Source: Riptortus pedestris (taxonomy: Eukaryota; Arthropoda; Insecta; Hemiptera; Alydidae). Taken from it: a stretch of DNA of 64,000 nt. Location: NCBI GenBank assembly GCA_019009955.1, contig CM032230.1, forward strand, positions 110,023,001 through 110,087,000. Reading direction: 5' to 3'. Under the pieces are notes generated by a model. It ran no database searches. It saw only the letters and a program-made list of their open reading frames with translations, and was not told where the DNA came from. Below are positions 25,940-36,934 of this stretch, in pieces; within the stretch, counting starts at the first letter, position 1, and each line of letters begins with the position of its first letter. The position numbers were made by a program, and so were the translations under genes.

Positions 25940-26385
25940 TATTAGAAAACTGTGTCAGGCCATTGTGGAGAAACATCGGGGAATAGTGCCTCTAGGTGTC
26001 TCGTTGCTGCTTGACAATGTGCTAGTCCACAAGTCCTGCATTGCACAGGCTGCCATTCGGCTTTGAACCGCTCGACCACCCCACTATAGCCCATATTTAG
26101 CCCCAGTGATTTCTTCTTGTTCCCAAATTTAACCCTTTCCTTGCCCAAAGCTACTGTAGTGGCTCGAATCAAGCCACTATAGTAGTGGCTTTGCGCAAGG
26201 AAAGGGTTAAAGAGATTTTTAAAGGGGACAAGATTTGATTACCTAAATTCCCTGAAATCACCTACAGAAAAATTGTTTCAAGACCAAGAAGAAAGTTTTT
26301 TTTTCTTGAGGAATCAATATGTTGAAAGACAGGTGAGTGAAATATGTGGATTGAAGTTAGGGGGGATTATGTTGAAAAATAAAAT
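25940..26385 (+). pseudogene. mariner transposase relic split by a micro-piggyBac
   Basis: Reads as the C-terminal half of an irritans-type mariner transposase: AIVEKHRGIVPLGVSLLLDN, CIAQAAIRL, a stop, then HYSPYLAPSDFFLFPNL, interrupted, then K-x-F-L-K-G-T-R-F. Further on QDQEESFFFLRNQYVERQV matches the C-terminal end. The second and third catalytic acid regions (LLLDN, APSDFF) are visible. Lies just downstream of PSMD3. Confidence 0.82.
26133..26206. mobile_element. Palindromic micro-piggyBac MITE
   Basis: A 74-bp near-palindrome with TTAA on both sides (26129-26132, 26207-26210). Ends are CCCTTTCCTTGCCCAAAGC and its near-complement GCTTTGCGCAAGGAAAGGG. CCC ends and a TTAA duplication are piggyBac hallmarks. 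Removing it together with one TTAA restores the host mariner reading FPNLK. Confidence 0.8.
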
Positions 26386-26689
26386 ATTTTTAGAATTGTG
26401 TCTATTTCCTTTTTAGCAAATCTTTTTGTTTGCTCCTTGTAGACAAATATTCCTAGTGCATCAGCACCTGGAAAATCTGTTTAGTTTACACAGCCCCTGC
26501 ATGGTGAACTTTTATAGACCAATGTGAGTTCAACTTACTAGTGTCCTCTTAAATAGGTGTAATTTATGAACATGCACTTTCTGAAATTAAGAAGCTTGTA
26601 ATCAATTGTTATTCATTATATAACAAATTACTCCCTTTGAACATACGAAAAAGAAAATCTTTGGCTCATCAGCATATGAAGGGCCAAGA

Positions 26690-28800
26690 CCTGCCAAACT
26701 GCTTTGGTGGTCAGCCAAAGATTATTACTTCTTTATTCAATTAGATACTCAAAAGGTGGGCTCTGAGGGAAGGAATAGAAGTCCAACTTCAAACCTTGAT
26801 GACGGCATAGTTAAATAAAATATAGAATCCAATCCCTGATTCAAAACTTGGTACCTGTAGCATAGTACTTTAGTGGTTTAACCATTGAACCCAATATTTT
26901 GGTAGAGTCAAAATGGATGCTGATGGTGTTGCTGTGACTCTGTGCTTGGAGGAAGTAGGGAGTGTATGTTTTATATTTTTTTTCAGATCTGAATGTCAAA
27001 AAAGCATTTAATTCTGTCATCTTGTGATCTGGGTTGTGACCAGAGCAAAGTTTTTGTTAATAGCTTGAGGGAATCTATGCGAAGGGCATCTCTATGGCCT
27101 TAGCAGGAGATGAGTGTTTGAGGGATACCTTGCCAGGCCACAGTAGTCTGATCTTTCACCAATCCTGCATTTTGGATCATATTACAGAGGTCTCAAGAAC
27201 CCAAGTTGACTTCATTTTGGGCGTAGCTATTGATCAATATTGGGTTTGGTGGATGACTCCAATTTTCCTCTGAATAAGAGCTCAATGATGGGGGGGGGGT
27301 GCCAGTGGCCTTGCGGTATGAGGCGTAGGTACATCTACCACTTCCATCAGTAAGTTGAAGGTAAAAATAGGTGCAGGTTCGATGATCTCCACCAAGAGAG
27401 AGTATTCCCTCTTTTGGTGGAGATCATTGAACCTGCACCTAAACTTTAATAAGTTTACTAGGTCACTAACAGTGTGTGCTAGTGTTGATATGCTTATAGA
27501 TCAGTGGGAGCCTAAAGAGTATATACGTTTGACAGCCCCTCAGGATGACTTATTGATAATGACTTAGTTCCCATCCACAGGCAGGCTGACTATGTGAACT
27601 GACCCTCCAGATACAATGGTATCCGTCAGTCTACTGGAGATAAATCATTCCAGGTCCCCCTTGAATACTGGGGGTTGTACGTCAAGTTGATCACTCACCA
27701 CGTAAAAACTCAAATCACTTGGGGCAGCTAAGGATTTTAAAGGTATATAACACCAACCAAAAAAAAAAAAAAAGAGAATGTGGGATTGAAGTAGCTGGAA
27801 GTGGACCTTAGGGATTGTTGTCTAGTGAGCTTAATAGAGAGAAGTGTAATGGGTTGGAGCTTAAATCCTCTCGTCAGAGGTGTGCCCAGCATTATTCCAT
27901 TTTTTAGGACTGGAAGGCTACCTGAAGTTGAAGAGAAGCTGACTGTAAGAGGGAACTCTGTTGAAGTAATAGGTGAATGTAAAAAGGAAGCATTCACCAG
28001 GCTTGTAAGAGGTGCTGTCCCTATTGAAGAAAGGACTTTCCTTAGACAACTTTAGTAGATAGCCAATTGCAGAACTGGTTGTTTGAAGACGGGGACGTCC
28101 TGAGCAATTATCCCTACAGCAGAAATATTTCAATGTGTCACATTTTATGCTTTGTTAACCAGGGTTTTATACTCAAAGGTAGGTAGGCACATGTGGCTCA
28201 AGAATTTTATTTTTCTCCAGCCCCTCCATTTAGTATTCTGCAGGTCCTGCCTGTTACCCCTTACAAGGGCATCTAGTGTAAGAAGAGCATCGATGTGCTA
28301 TGTAACTTAGGGGGAACAGAACAGCCGTGTTGTGGATCAGTATCCTGGTGAATCTGTAACTTTTGCCTAGTTCTCTAATGGACAATTAGAGAACTAGGCA
28401 TAAGTTACACAGTTTAGTTCAGTAGGGCTTGTGAAGGAATTGCCCAAGGACTCATTATGCAACATTGTCACTAAATTGTGGCAGTGCAGTCAAAATGTGT
28501 CAATTAAAAACCACAGAGAATTAATCATGAGACTATGGGTTATGATTCCCAAGCCTTCGGATTAAGAAAATATAATTTGGAGTAAAAGGGACAGATATGG
28601 AATTTATTCCTGTTGTTGACTCAAAGGGTATAACTTACCTTCTGACACGCAATCTGGAAGAGGAAAAGATTTTATTTTCCGCGCATAGTTTACACAAATT
28701 AAAAATCGACTATATTTTAATGGTAGCTCACTTGCTCTACATAAGGGCTATTCACAGGGCAAGATCTGAAAGCTTCTAAAGCAAACCTCAGACATTATAT
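26690..28800. repeat. Unclassified repeat-like region with hairpins
   Basis: No terminal structure or known coding domain found. Near 27300 a tRNA-like A-box (TGGCCTTGCGG) and near 27375 a B-box-like GGTTCGATGATC suggest a SINE head. An inverted copy of that second part follows at ~27420-27446. A 25-bp hairpin occurs at 28355-28409. Short open frames at 27801-28055 and 28597-28779 are unrecognised. Confidence 0.3.
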
Positions 28801-29429
28801 CAAGCATTTTAAGTGTGGAGGGTTTTGGCAGAAGAATGAGCTACAGCAATTTAGAATTGATATAGTGACAGTGGTAAAAAAGTTTAGCATTACTTTTCTT
28901 GTTAGCATGTCTTACTCAAAAGTCTAAAGACTTAAATGTTAAGAACTTTTTTCAGAGGGGAATGCACGTGAGTTTCTTGTTGAATAAGCCCTAAAGATCT
29001 AATAGGATTGGTACATTATATAAGAAAAGAATACTTCGAGATTTTTAATTTTGTTTTTTGGTAAATAAAATAGAGCATGTTTTGTCAGTAGAGAATATAA
29101 TTCCTATAATTATAGTGAATTGAATCCTATGATCAGCATATTTAAAGAAATCTAATACTTCTAGGTTAGGGCATGAGAACTGTTTTGAAATCTTTAGTAA
29201 CTCAGCTGCAAGTTGAGGAAGTCCTTTAGAGAAAATTAGCATTCTAAGTGTAGAATAGGAATTATTCTGGAGGCCAGGTGAATATTCATTTTGTCATTTG
29301 TGAATTCAATTTTTTTTTCTAAATCATCACTATTTTAAAAGAATACTCATTGCCTGTGTTCCTATAAGATATCAGGTTAACCATGTCTTATTATACATAT
29401 ATATCCTAGACATATTATACATATAACCT

Positions 29430-29690
29430 AGAGTGGCGAGTTCGATTCTTGCCTGGGCAAATAGGAATTTATTTATTGATGAACTCATTAAATAAAATCC
29501 TTAGTCCCACTCTGGCTAGAAACGGGTGGTAACCTGTAGATAACCCTTCCCAATTAGCCATAGTTGCATACAGTGGTTGTTAATAAATAAATAAAGTCCT
29601 TAGTTATCTCCAGCCCTAAAAAAGTCTCATGACCTGTAAAATCCAACCCAATTAGCCATAGTAGCATAAATAAAATTTATGAGTTCAACC
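29430..29690 (+). repeat. Two adjoining SINE copies
   Basis: First copy: GTGGCGAGTTCGATTCTTGC (B-box), ATTAAATAAAATCCTTAGTC, CACTCTGGCTAGAAACGGGT, GGTAACCTGTAGATAACCC, tail at ~29580. A second, headless copy follows to ~29690 (CCAACCCAATTAGCCATAGT). Confidence 0.7.
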
Positions 29691-30474
29691 CCGATGTTTG
29701 ATCCTGCACCTTCAAATATAACCCAGAGATTTGATCACTGGAACACTGTCATATAATTTATTTAAATATCTAATTAATACCATTGAAGGAGAGGGCTGTC
29801 ACACACCTCTATGTAATCTCTGGATATTACATAGATCACTATTCCCTTTATATTAGTTTTCATATAGCTTTCTTGGACAAAAATCAGTAGTTAATGCTCT
29901 GTTACTTCATTATGGTGAATTAATGCACTGTAAATTGTGAAAACGAATACATTTATGGATAAGTAAACTCTGATTGCTTTTCTTAAATACTTGGTAGGAA
30001 AATAAAAATTAAAAATAAGCATAAGTTCAGGAAACAGATTGAAGTCTTGTGCATGTAAAATTTATATATATTTTTTAACATCAGTTTTTCTTTTCATTTA
30101 TAACAAAAGGTTCTTTATTTTAGAACTCCTATTCTTTTGTTCAGTTATTTACATTTACCATATAACATATGATAATTTTTGGACACTGTATATAAAATAA
30201 AACAAACCACAGTTTATATTACATACAGGTACTGTAGTAACTATGATTCAAAGGATGGTTATTACATTGATGTTCCACATCAATCATTCAAAGCTCACAT
30301 ATTTATGTACATTATAAATGTAGTTTAAAGGAATATCACAAACTTGACAGAAGTAAAAATAACATATAAATATTAAAACATTTATTATTTATAATGTACA
30401 ATGTTTTCTTAAAAACAAAACAAAAAAAGTTTTGATTTTGTCAAATTACTTCGTTATGAATGACTACATGCTTC

Positions 30475-31938
30475 TTAAGCAATAAGACTAAGGAGAGGGT
30501 TGGCATATGCCATAGGCTTGATGTCTGGATGAGGAACTGCTGTGTATGATGTAAATTTAGGCTTCATGTCTTTACCTCTTAACGTAATAAATGCTCCTTT
30601 ATTACCCATTGTATCACAGTAATTAGGTGCCGAGAAAACAGTAATACACTTCTCATTATGAGCTACTTCATAGCCTTCACTTTTAACTTCATGGCTACGG
30701 ACAATGTAGTCCAACCCATTTTCTTCAATAAAAGCTTTTGTAACGTCTGGACCAAACTGGATTCCAACTCCACGTTTACTGGGGGCTCTTCCTTCAGCAT
30801 TTTGAGGATCCGACCAGAGAAGATCACACATCAAACCCTCTTCAGGAGGCTGTCTATTCCTGTCAATGGAACGGATATCATCTAATTTTACACCATCTTT
30901 GGCAAATAAACCACCATGCATTACTAATACCCGTTTATTGAGACAGTGAGCAAGTGGAAGCCAGTTATACACTTCTGTAAAGAGATCAGCCATCTGTGCA
31001 GTATATTTAGACCTTACTTCCCCTTCGAAACCATACATTTGATTCATTGTATGGCTTTCATGGTTTCCTCGAGACATAAAAAACTTTTCAGGATACAGCA
31101 ACTTAAAGCTAAATAATGTGAAAATACATTCTACTGAGAAAGATCCTCTGTCTACAAAGTCTCCATTAAACAAATAAGGATTAGTTGGAGATGGAAGGCC
31201 ATTCAATTCAAAAATGTTCATAAGGTCATAGAATTGTCCATGAATATCACCACAAACAGTAAACTTTTCATTATCTTCAATCGTAACATCTATAAGTGAT
31301 GGTTGTTCCATAAAATAGCTTTTAACATCAAACAATATTTTGTAAGCATATTTTCTATGGAGTTTACCTTGCTGCTTGTAAGTTGCCAATAAGTCTTTAA
31401 TAAACTTCTCAGTAACTTTACCATCTTCTAAAGCTGGACCAGAATAATCTTCTTCTATTGTTATACTGTCAAAATTGATAGAATCAACTACGGATTTCTT
31501 CACTTCATTAACAGCAATTGCCTTTTCAAATGCAAGCTTCTTCACTAGCTTATTACACTCATTGTACTTCAAGCGTGCGTCCTTATCATTAGGACAAGCT
31601 TTATGAACAGCTTCATAATCACGCAAAGCTAATTTAAATTTCCCTAATGCCATATAAGCAGTAGCTCTCCTGTAATATGCTTTGGTGTAAGACTTCTGAA
31701 GTTCTACCGCCTTGGTCGCATCGGCGAGTGCAAATCCAAAAGCTTCAGTTTTAAGATATGCGAAACTCCTATTACTGTAATAAATTGCATTTTTCGGGTC
31801 CAATTCAATAGCCTTTGAATAATACTCTATCGCTTTATCGTATTGTTGTTCCTTAAAGAATGCGTTGGCCTTCTCTTTATATTCATCAGCCGTTATCACA
31901 CCACTTTTGTCGTTGGGTGAGTTTTCAAAATCACCCAT
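30475..31938 (-). CDS. PPP5C: Serine/threonine-protein phosphatase 5, single exon
   Basis: A PPP-family phosphatase with an autoinhibitory TPR domain that binds Hsp90. The reading frame is intact: 487 codons against 499 in human. TPR repeats occupy about residues 20-125 ([40 protein letters not shown]). The linker includes [16 protein letters not shown]. The catalytic domain has every expected metal and phosphate motif: [50 protein letters not shown] and [16 protein letters not shown], ending [17 protein letters not shown]. The usual L before RGNHE is S here. No intron interrupts the coding sequence, unlike the other four genes. I see no adjacent poly(A) tract proving a retrocopy, and full conservation argues for a working gene. 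Minus-strand AATAAA signals occur near 30380 and 30114. Confidence 0.97.
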   Translation of the reverse strand: MGDFENSPNDKSGVITADEYKEKANAFFKEQQYDKAIEYYSKAIELDPKNAIYYSNRSFAYLKTEAFGFALADATKAVELQKSYTKAYYRRATAYMALGKFKLALRDYEAVHKACPNDKDARLKYNECNKLVKKLAFEKAIAVNEVKKSVVDSINFDSITIEEDYSGPALEDGKVTEKFIKDLLATYKQQGKLHRKYAYKILFDVKSYFMEQPSLIDVTIEDNEKFTVCGDIHGQFYDLMNIFELNGLPSPTNPYLFNGDFVDRGSFSVECIFTLFSFKLLYPEKFFMSRGNHESHTMNQMYGFEGEVRSKYTAQMADLFTEVYNWLPLAHCLNKRVLVMHGGLFAKDGVKLDDIRSIDRNRQPPEEGLMCDLLWSDPQNAEGRAPSKRGVGIQFGPDVTKAFIEENGLDYIVRSHEVKSEGYEVAHNEKCITVFSAPNYCDTMGNKGAFITLRGKDMKPKFTSYTAVPHPDIKPMAYANPLLSLIA

Positions 31939-32294
31939 TGTATGTTAAAAATCAAAACTAATATATCACTAACAACAGTTAACATAACATCTCAAAGGCG
32001 CCAGTGAAAAAAACATAAACCATGAAAGCCTTTAAGAAACATAACAAAGAGACAAATAACCTTAAGAAGCACGGTGCTTCACGGCACCATATGTACTTAT
32101 CACTGTCAATTCCCACGGCCAATCTAAAATCACCGTTAGCTCTGAATAATAAATTACAAGATTTAAAGGGTTTATATTTTAAATGTTAGAAAATTATTGC
32201 GGAAACTTCGATGGAACACATTTCTCAATTAGTCAGATAATAATGTAGACATATTTCCAATCTTTACATTTTACGTAACATTAGCGACTTCTCA

Positions 32295-32302
32295 TGACGT
32301 CA
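32295..32302. promoter_or_regulatory. Candidate CRE/ATF site upstream of PPP5C
   Basis: A perfect palindromic TGACGTCA lies about 360 bp upstream of the PPP5C start codon, in unique-looking sequence. It matches the CREB/ATF consensus. An 8-mer alone is weak evidence; use as a promoter element is inferred from position. Confidence 0.3.
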
Positions 32303-32393
32303 CTCATCCCTATATCACAATAATAAAATACAATACTCACATTTTCTTTGAGTACCCCTCTCTCCCTTTGTGGCTTAATTGTTCTGTTTTTGT

Positions 32394-32470
32394 TTATTAT
32401 TATTTACGTCCACTTTATGCTACTATGACTAATCGGGACGGGTTATCTACAGGTAACCACCCTTTTCTAG
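32394..32470 (-). repeat. SINE 3' fragment
   Basis: Reverse complement of the SINE tail: AGGTAACCACCCTTTTCTAG, ACGGGTTATCTAC, TGCTACTATGACTAAT. Confidence 0.6.
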
Positions 32471-32524
32471 CCAGGCTTAATTGTTACAACTTTGCAACTT
32501 AATGAAAGATTTTATTCACCTGCG

Positions 32525-32645
32525 TATGGTATATGCCTTAAATCTAGAGATGAAAGTTCGAATCCCGGCGGGCAATAGAGACATTCATTTGGTAAAAAAC
32601 TGACTAAATAAAATCTTCAGTACCAATCTTCCCTTAACCCAATAT
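32525..32645 (+). repeat. SINE fragment with B-box
   Basis: TAGAGATGAAAGTTCGAATC (B-box GTTCGAATCCCGG), GCGGGCAATAGAGACATTC, CTAAATAAAATCTTCAGTAC. The tRNA-like A-box half is eroded. Confidence 0.55.
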
Positions 32646-33829
32646 ATGTCATACTCCATCAGTTGACGCAAAGTCTTAACTTATTTAAACTCCTCTTTCA
32701 AATAAAACCTTTTTTAGGTGATAAGACCTAACTCCGGAGACCCAGAAGGAGTTACATGCTCAAATGTTGTTTGTAAGTACTCTTTAGTTTCTCAGAAAAC
32801 AAATTTCCGAGCTGGGTAGAAATGAGTGAAGATATGGAGATAAACCGCCCATATTAGCATTTAGAGGATAATTTCTTAGGTCTTTTTATTTATTTTTTCT
32901 AGGTTTAGTAAGAGTGTTAATGCCTACAACTTTTCAAAACCTTATTTCATGTCATCAAAATGTTTATCCTGTCAAACTAATAATTGATTTCCTTTAAATC
33001 CTCTTACCTTTTATTGGCAACCATCATGTAAATTATTTAGTAAACAAGGGCTAAGGTAAACGCGAGTACCTCAACTTGGCAGTTTCATTTGTTATAATAC
33101 ATTCATTATAATAAATAAGTCCCAATTAGAAATAGTATGAAAACTTGGAAGTTAATAAATAAATAAAATAATACTTTCATTGCATACGCCACATCATCAG
33201 TGTAACTGCTAACTAATTATATGTGGGTACTGATGATGGGGCTGACCTTGAAAGCACTGTGCCAAATAAAACTGCCAAGTGAATGTATTGACCTAAGTAA
33301 CTTAATTATTGATCTTCAATTTGAACCTACACCAGCCAGCGATAATATTAATATGAAATTATTTAACTTTTACATCATATAAAATAATTATTTTTAATAC
33401 ATGATGTGAAATAATTAAGTTGGATCCATGATATGAAATAATTAAGTTTGATCCATGATATGGAATAATTAAGTTTAGTTAAATTAATAGGTCAATTACG
33501 TACTCTCCCAACGAAAACAATAAAATGTTTTGTAATAACTGCATAGCTGAAATTGCATAAAAATTACTTACAAATATATAAAGATATTTGTACACCAATC
33601 AACCAATTTAGTAAAAAGGGAGAGTATGGATACATATCTCACCTCTTCAGAGATTAGCTGAGAATAATGAAAATAGGTTAGAATAATTACCGTAATAAAT
33701 TCACTTTACAGAGTATATGGCGAAAGGTCAATATAAATAAAAATTCAAATGATTCTCTAAGTTTGCCAAATAAGCTTAATACCAACGTCTTAACTCGCAT
33801 GTCCAACTTAAGCCCCATGCAACAATATG

Positions 33830-33955
33830 TAAGGACAGTTTTGAACGACCTCATTCTCGCCATCTACTGGTAGGATTGACGACCTTTTGAGGAAATTTTT
33901 CGAAAATCACGTTATGAGTTCGATCTCAATAGCTCATAAAAATCTACTAAAAGCG
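33830..33955 (+). mobile_element. HINE-like repeat, 3' fragment
   Basis: CAGTTTTGAACGACCTCATT, TCTACTGGTAGGATTGACG, CGAAAATCACGTTATGAGTT, AATCTACTAAAA. The 3' stem-loop has collapsed. Confidence 0.6.
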
Positions 33956-34077
33956 ATTTGGTGATTCATGTCATCTGATTACAATTAATACGACAAAAAA
34001 TAAGAACATCGATTATCACTGAAGAAGTTGCCACGTGAGTTATCATATAATCATATTATTATCATAATTATCATATT

Positions 34078-34850
34078 ATTATCAAGAAGGTTGGACATGT
34101 GAGTTAAGGGTTTGGCCTTAATTCACTTGGTAAACCAAGAGTCTTGAATTCATTTTCCACCTGGGCATTAGGAATTTATTTAGTAACGATGTCATTAAAT
34201 AAAAGTCCGTCACGCAGGGGCTGCGTAAACTAAGCAGATTTCCCACGTGAAGTATTACAATAGAGAAATTTCACGAGAGCCAAACAGTTAAGGAAACGGC
34301 CGACCTAGCTTTAGGCGGGAAACACTCTCATCCGTTATCCGCCCAGATTTAATAAAAATGCAAATATCTCGATTAATATTCAAGATAGAGAATAAATGCA
34401 TATAACAATATATATAGTAAATTAAATTTGCAATAAGATTGATTCTATACAAGTTTTCGATTGGACGTATAGTAACGGAAATATTTTGAATTATTGAAAA
34501 TCCTCCCCTCTAAACCCCCCCCCTCCCACTGGTCAAATTTCAGCCGTTAACGAACTTGATCTTTCTTTTTAGATAAAACGACTAAATATCGAGTTTGGTA
34601 ACGATCAAACAAAAATTTCGACCGCTAGAGCGGTAACAGACAAATATAGAGAATAATATTACTAGGTAGGATTGATGGACATTTGAAGAAAAATTTCGAA
34701 AATTCCGTCATGAGTACGACCACAATAGCTTTCCCTTAAGGGAAATCTGCTAACATCTTTAATACCACCTTGGCTATGTAAGGGTGGCTACCAGTGAAGA
34801 ATCAGATCCGATTAGTCATAGTACTATAAAGTGGAATAACAAATATCTTT
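34078..34850 (+). repeat. SINE split by a HINE-like element
   Basis: Head and middle at 34090-34202 (GTTAAGGGTTTGGCCTTAAT, CCACCTGGGCATTAGGAATT, CATTAAATAAA). The 3' part resumes at ~34755 (ATCTTTAATACCACCTTGG, AAGGGTGGCTACC, GATTAGTCATAGTACTATAA). Together they form one diverged SINE. Confidence 0.7.
34203..34753 (+). mobile_element. HINE-like repeat, complete, inside a SINE
   Basis: Runs from AGTCCGTCACGCAGGGGCTG to TTAAGGGAAATCTGCTAAC. Because the SINE continues on both sides, this copy defines the family's ends: 5' (A)GTCCGTCACGC and 3' CTGCTAA, about 550 bp, no terminal inverted repeat at the extreme ends and no clear target duplication. That supports a Helitron/Helentron-type element over a cut-and-paste MITE. 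Confidence 0.75.
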
Positions 34851-35210
34851 TTTTTTTTTTAACATTGTTAGCATAATTCATCAATATGTAAAGCCTAGTC
34901 CACACTAGTAGACATGTTGCGCGATTTTGGACTCTGAGACGTGTGTCAGGTTGTCTACGTAGACAGGTCTATAGACCGACTTCCGTCTACGGGCTTGTAG
35001 CGAGACCAAAAATCGCAGGTCTATGGTCTCCCGATTGAAATGGGAGACTTAATGCAACTTAGACATATTGCGCGACATTTTGACAGTGTAGACGTACTCA
35101 GCGCCTAAAGACTAGGCATCTTCACTCTGTTTCCAGCTGCCGAGTGGTGAGGTTCGGCTGTTTATTCAATTTTTCGTGTTCTAGTTACTTTGAAACAAGT
35201 TGCCTAATGA

Positions 35211-35796
35211 AAAAGTCCGTCACGCAGGGGCTGCGTAAACTAAGCAGATTTCCCACGTGAAGTTATACAATAGAGAAATCTCCATAGGAGAGCCGAACGG
35301 TTATGGCAAAGGGCCGAACTAGCTTTTTGCGGGAAATTCAAAAATCCGGTATCGGCCCACATTTCATAAAAATGCAAATATCTCGGTTAATATTCAAGAA
35401 AGGGAATAGATGTATATAACAATAGTTATAGTAAATTTAATTTGCAATAAGATTAATTCTGTACAATTTTTTGATCCGACGTATAGTAACGGAGATATTT
35501 CGATTTTTCGAATATCCTACCCTCTAAACCCCCCCTCCCACTGGTTCGATTTCAGCCGTTAACGAACTTGATCTTTCTTTTTACATAAAACGACTAAATA
35601 TCGAGTTTGGTAACGATCAAACAAAAATTGCGACCGCTAGAGCGGTAACAGACAAATATATATATATACAGTTTTGAACGGACCTCATTTTCGTCGTCTC
35701 CTGGGTAGGATCGATGGACATTTGAAGAAAAATTTCGGAAATCGCATCATGAGTACAACCTCAATAGCTGATTTCCATTAAGGGAAATCTGCTAAA
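35211..35796 (+). mobile_element. HINE-like repeat inserted in the Harbinger element
   Basis: Complete copy from GTCCGTCACGCAGGGGCTGC to AGGGAAATCTGCTAAAA with a (TA)n tract near 35658. Nearly the same sequence as the copy at 34203, only 1 kb away. It is younger than the Harbinger element. Confidence 0.78.
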
Positions 35797-35829
35797 AGTA
35801 ATGAGTCTTATTGACGATTACCACGTATC

Positions 35830-35993
35830 TTATTGTATGTTAAGAGTCCTCATTATAAAAACCGGGTGAAAAAAAAAGCGGCCATCGAATCTCTGGCTGC
35901 AAAGTACAATGTGACAGTGTCGGGCGTAGAAAAGAAAATTCATAATTTAAAAACATCATTCAACCGGGAGCGAAAAAAAATTACTTCGACGTG
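35830..35993 (+). pseudogene. MADF-domain protein fragment of Harbinger
   Basis: Plus-strand reading: KSPHYKNRVKKKAAIESLAA followed by KYNVTVSGVEKKIHNLKTSF and NRERKK, a clear MADF/Myb-SANT-like domain. PIF/Harbinger elements carry such a DNA-binding protein next to the nuclease. The frame runs into a stop at the junction with the oppositely oriented nuclease fragment. Confidence 0.7.
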
Positions 35994-36397
35994 AATGAGC
36001 CTCCACTTGCAAGGAAACACAGTGTGACTGCCAGTCGAAGAGAAGCTGGGATGGGTTCCCTAAACTTTGTATCTTGCTTCAGTATTATTCTTCCAACCAT
36101 CAGAAGCAAGTCTTCAAAATCAGTAGTCGCCAGCCGGGTAAAATTCCGAAAACCCATGGCGTCTTCCAATCTTAATTTACTTGATAGAGCTTTACCGAAT
36201 CTAGGCCCTTCTGTAAGTACTTCGCGCGTCCACCAACGTTTACCTTTTCGTGTTCTTTCACTTATAATTACCACTAAGAAGCAGGAACTCATTCCACACA
36301 AAACAATATCCTCCATGGCGGACTGTGAACATGGGACTGAGAAATTTACATCGTAGTGTGGACACAAGACGAGACAATGAAAGGTGTCTCTAGACAA
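35981..36397 (-). pseudogene. Harbinger nuclease, N-terminal fragment
   Basis: 138-codon frame. FRNFTRLATTDFEDLLLMVG, then ILKQDTKFREPIPASLRLAV and TLCFLASGGSFTS match the N-terminal helical region of HARBI1-like nucleases. It is cut off before the DDE catalytic domain, which has been lost in the internal deletion. Confidence 0.8.
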
Positions 36398-36497
36398 CCT
36401 GTAGACCGTGTCTCGAAACCGTCTCTAGACAAATCGCGCAACATGGTCTACTGGTGTGGACTTAGCTTAAGAGGTTTACTTAATAGAAAAATCGGTG

Positions 36498-36758
36498 AAA
36501 GTATAGTTTAGTCCCCCATTGGTGGCGCACTATTCAAAATGACGACCGCGGCCATTTTGTTTTTCTAACTTTATCTTTTTTAACACTAGACTTTAGTGAC
36601 CGCATTAAAAAATTTCCAAAATACGCCATCGGTGGTTTTAACCGAGGGCGGGGATTTTAATTTTAACTTAATTTTTTTTTAACTCATCCAATTTGTTGGC
36701 TCCTTATACGGTGACGAAACAAGATGGCGTACGGGGGGGGGGGACTAAACTACACTTT
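36498..36758. mobile_element. Short MITE
   Basis: ~261 bp with inverted ends AAAGTATAGTTTAGTCCCCC and the complement of AAAGTGTAGTTTAGTCCCCC. Interior includes GGCCATTTTGT and AAGATGGCG. The target duplication is unclear; a TA duplication is possible if the element starts at GTTTAGTCC. No coding sequence. Confidence 0.6.
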
Positions 36759-36934
36759 TGTCGAAAAGGTGATATGAAAAATTGTATTTAATTATGTAAT
36801 GAGACGTATCCCGTCCTACAAACCAATAAAATATGATCTTAGTAATTTTGTACGTTGAAAGCCGATCTTTATTTCTGACATCTCGATAGCAAAAAATGAA
36901 TTGGCATTACCAAAAAAATGTCAACGGAATTAAA

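Larger units (their letters stand above)
34892..36467. mobile_element. PIF/Harbinger deletion derivative
   Basis: Terminal inverted repeats: left AGCCTAGTCCACACTAGTAG, right complement AGCTAAGTCCACACCAGTAG, both continuing into ATGTTGCGCGATTT. Flanked by a TAA duplication (34889-34891, 36468-36470), as PIF/Harbinger elements make 3-bp TWA-type duplications. Inside are fragments of both Harbinger proteins and a later HINE-like insertion at 35211-35796. Without that insertion it would be ~0.99 kb, so the original is internally deleted. Confidence 0.88.

Noticed and set aside
25942..26172. 76-codon minus-strand frame
   Set aside because: It is the antisense of the mariner relic, which reads clearly as transposase on the plus strand.
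30658..30885. Plus-strand frame inside PPP5C
   Set aside because: Antisense shadow of the phosphatase coding sequence.
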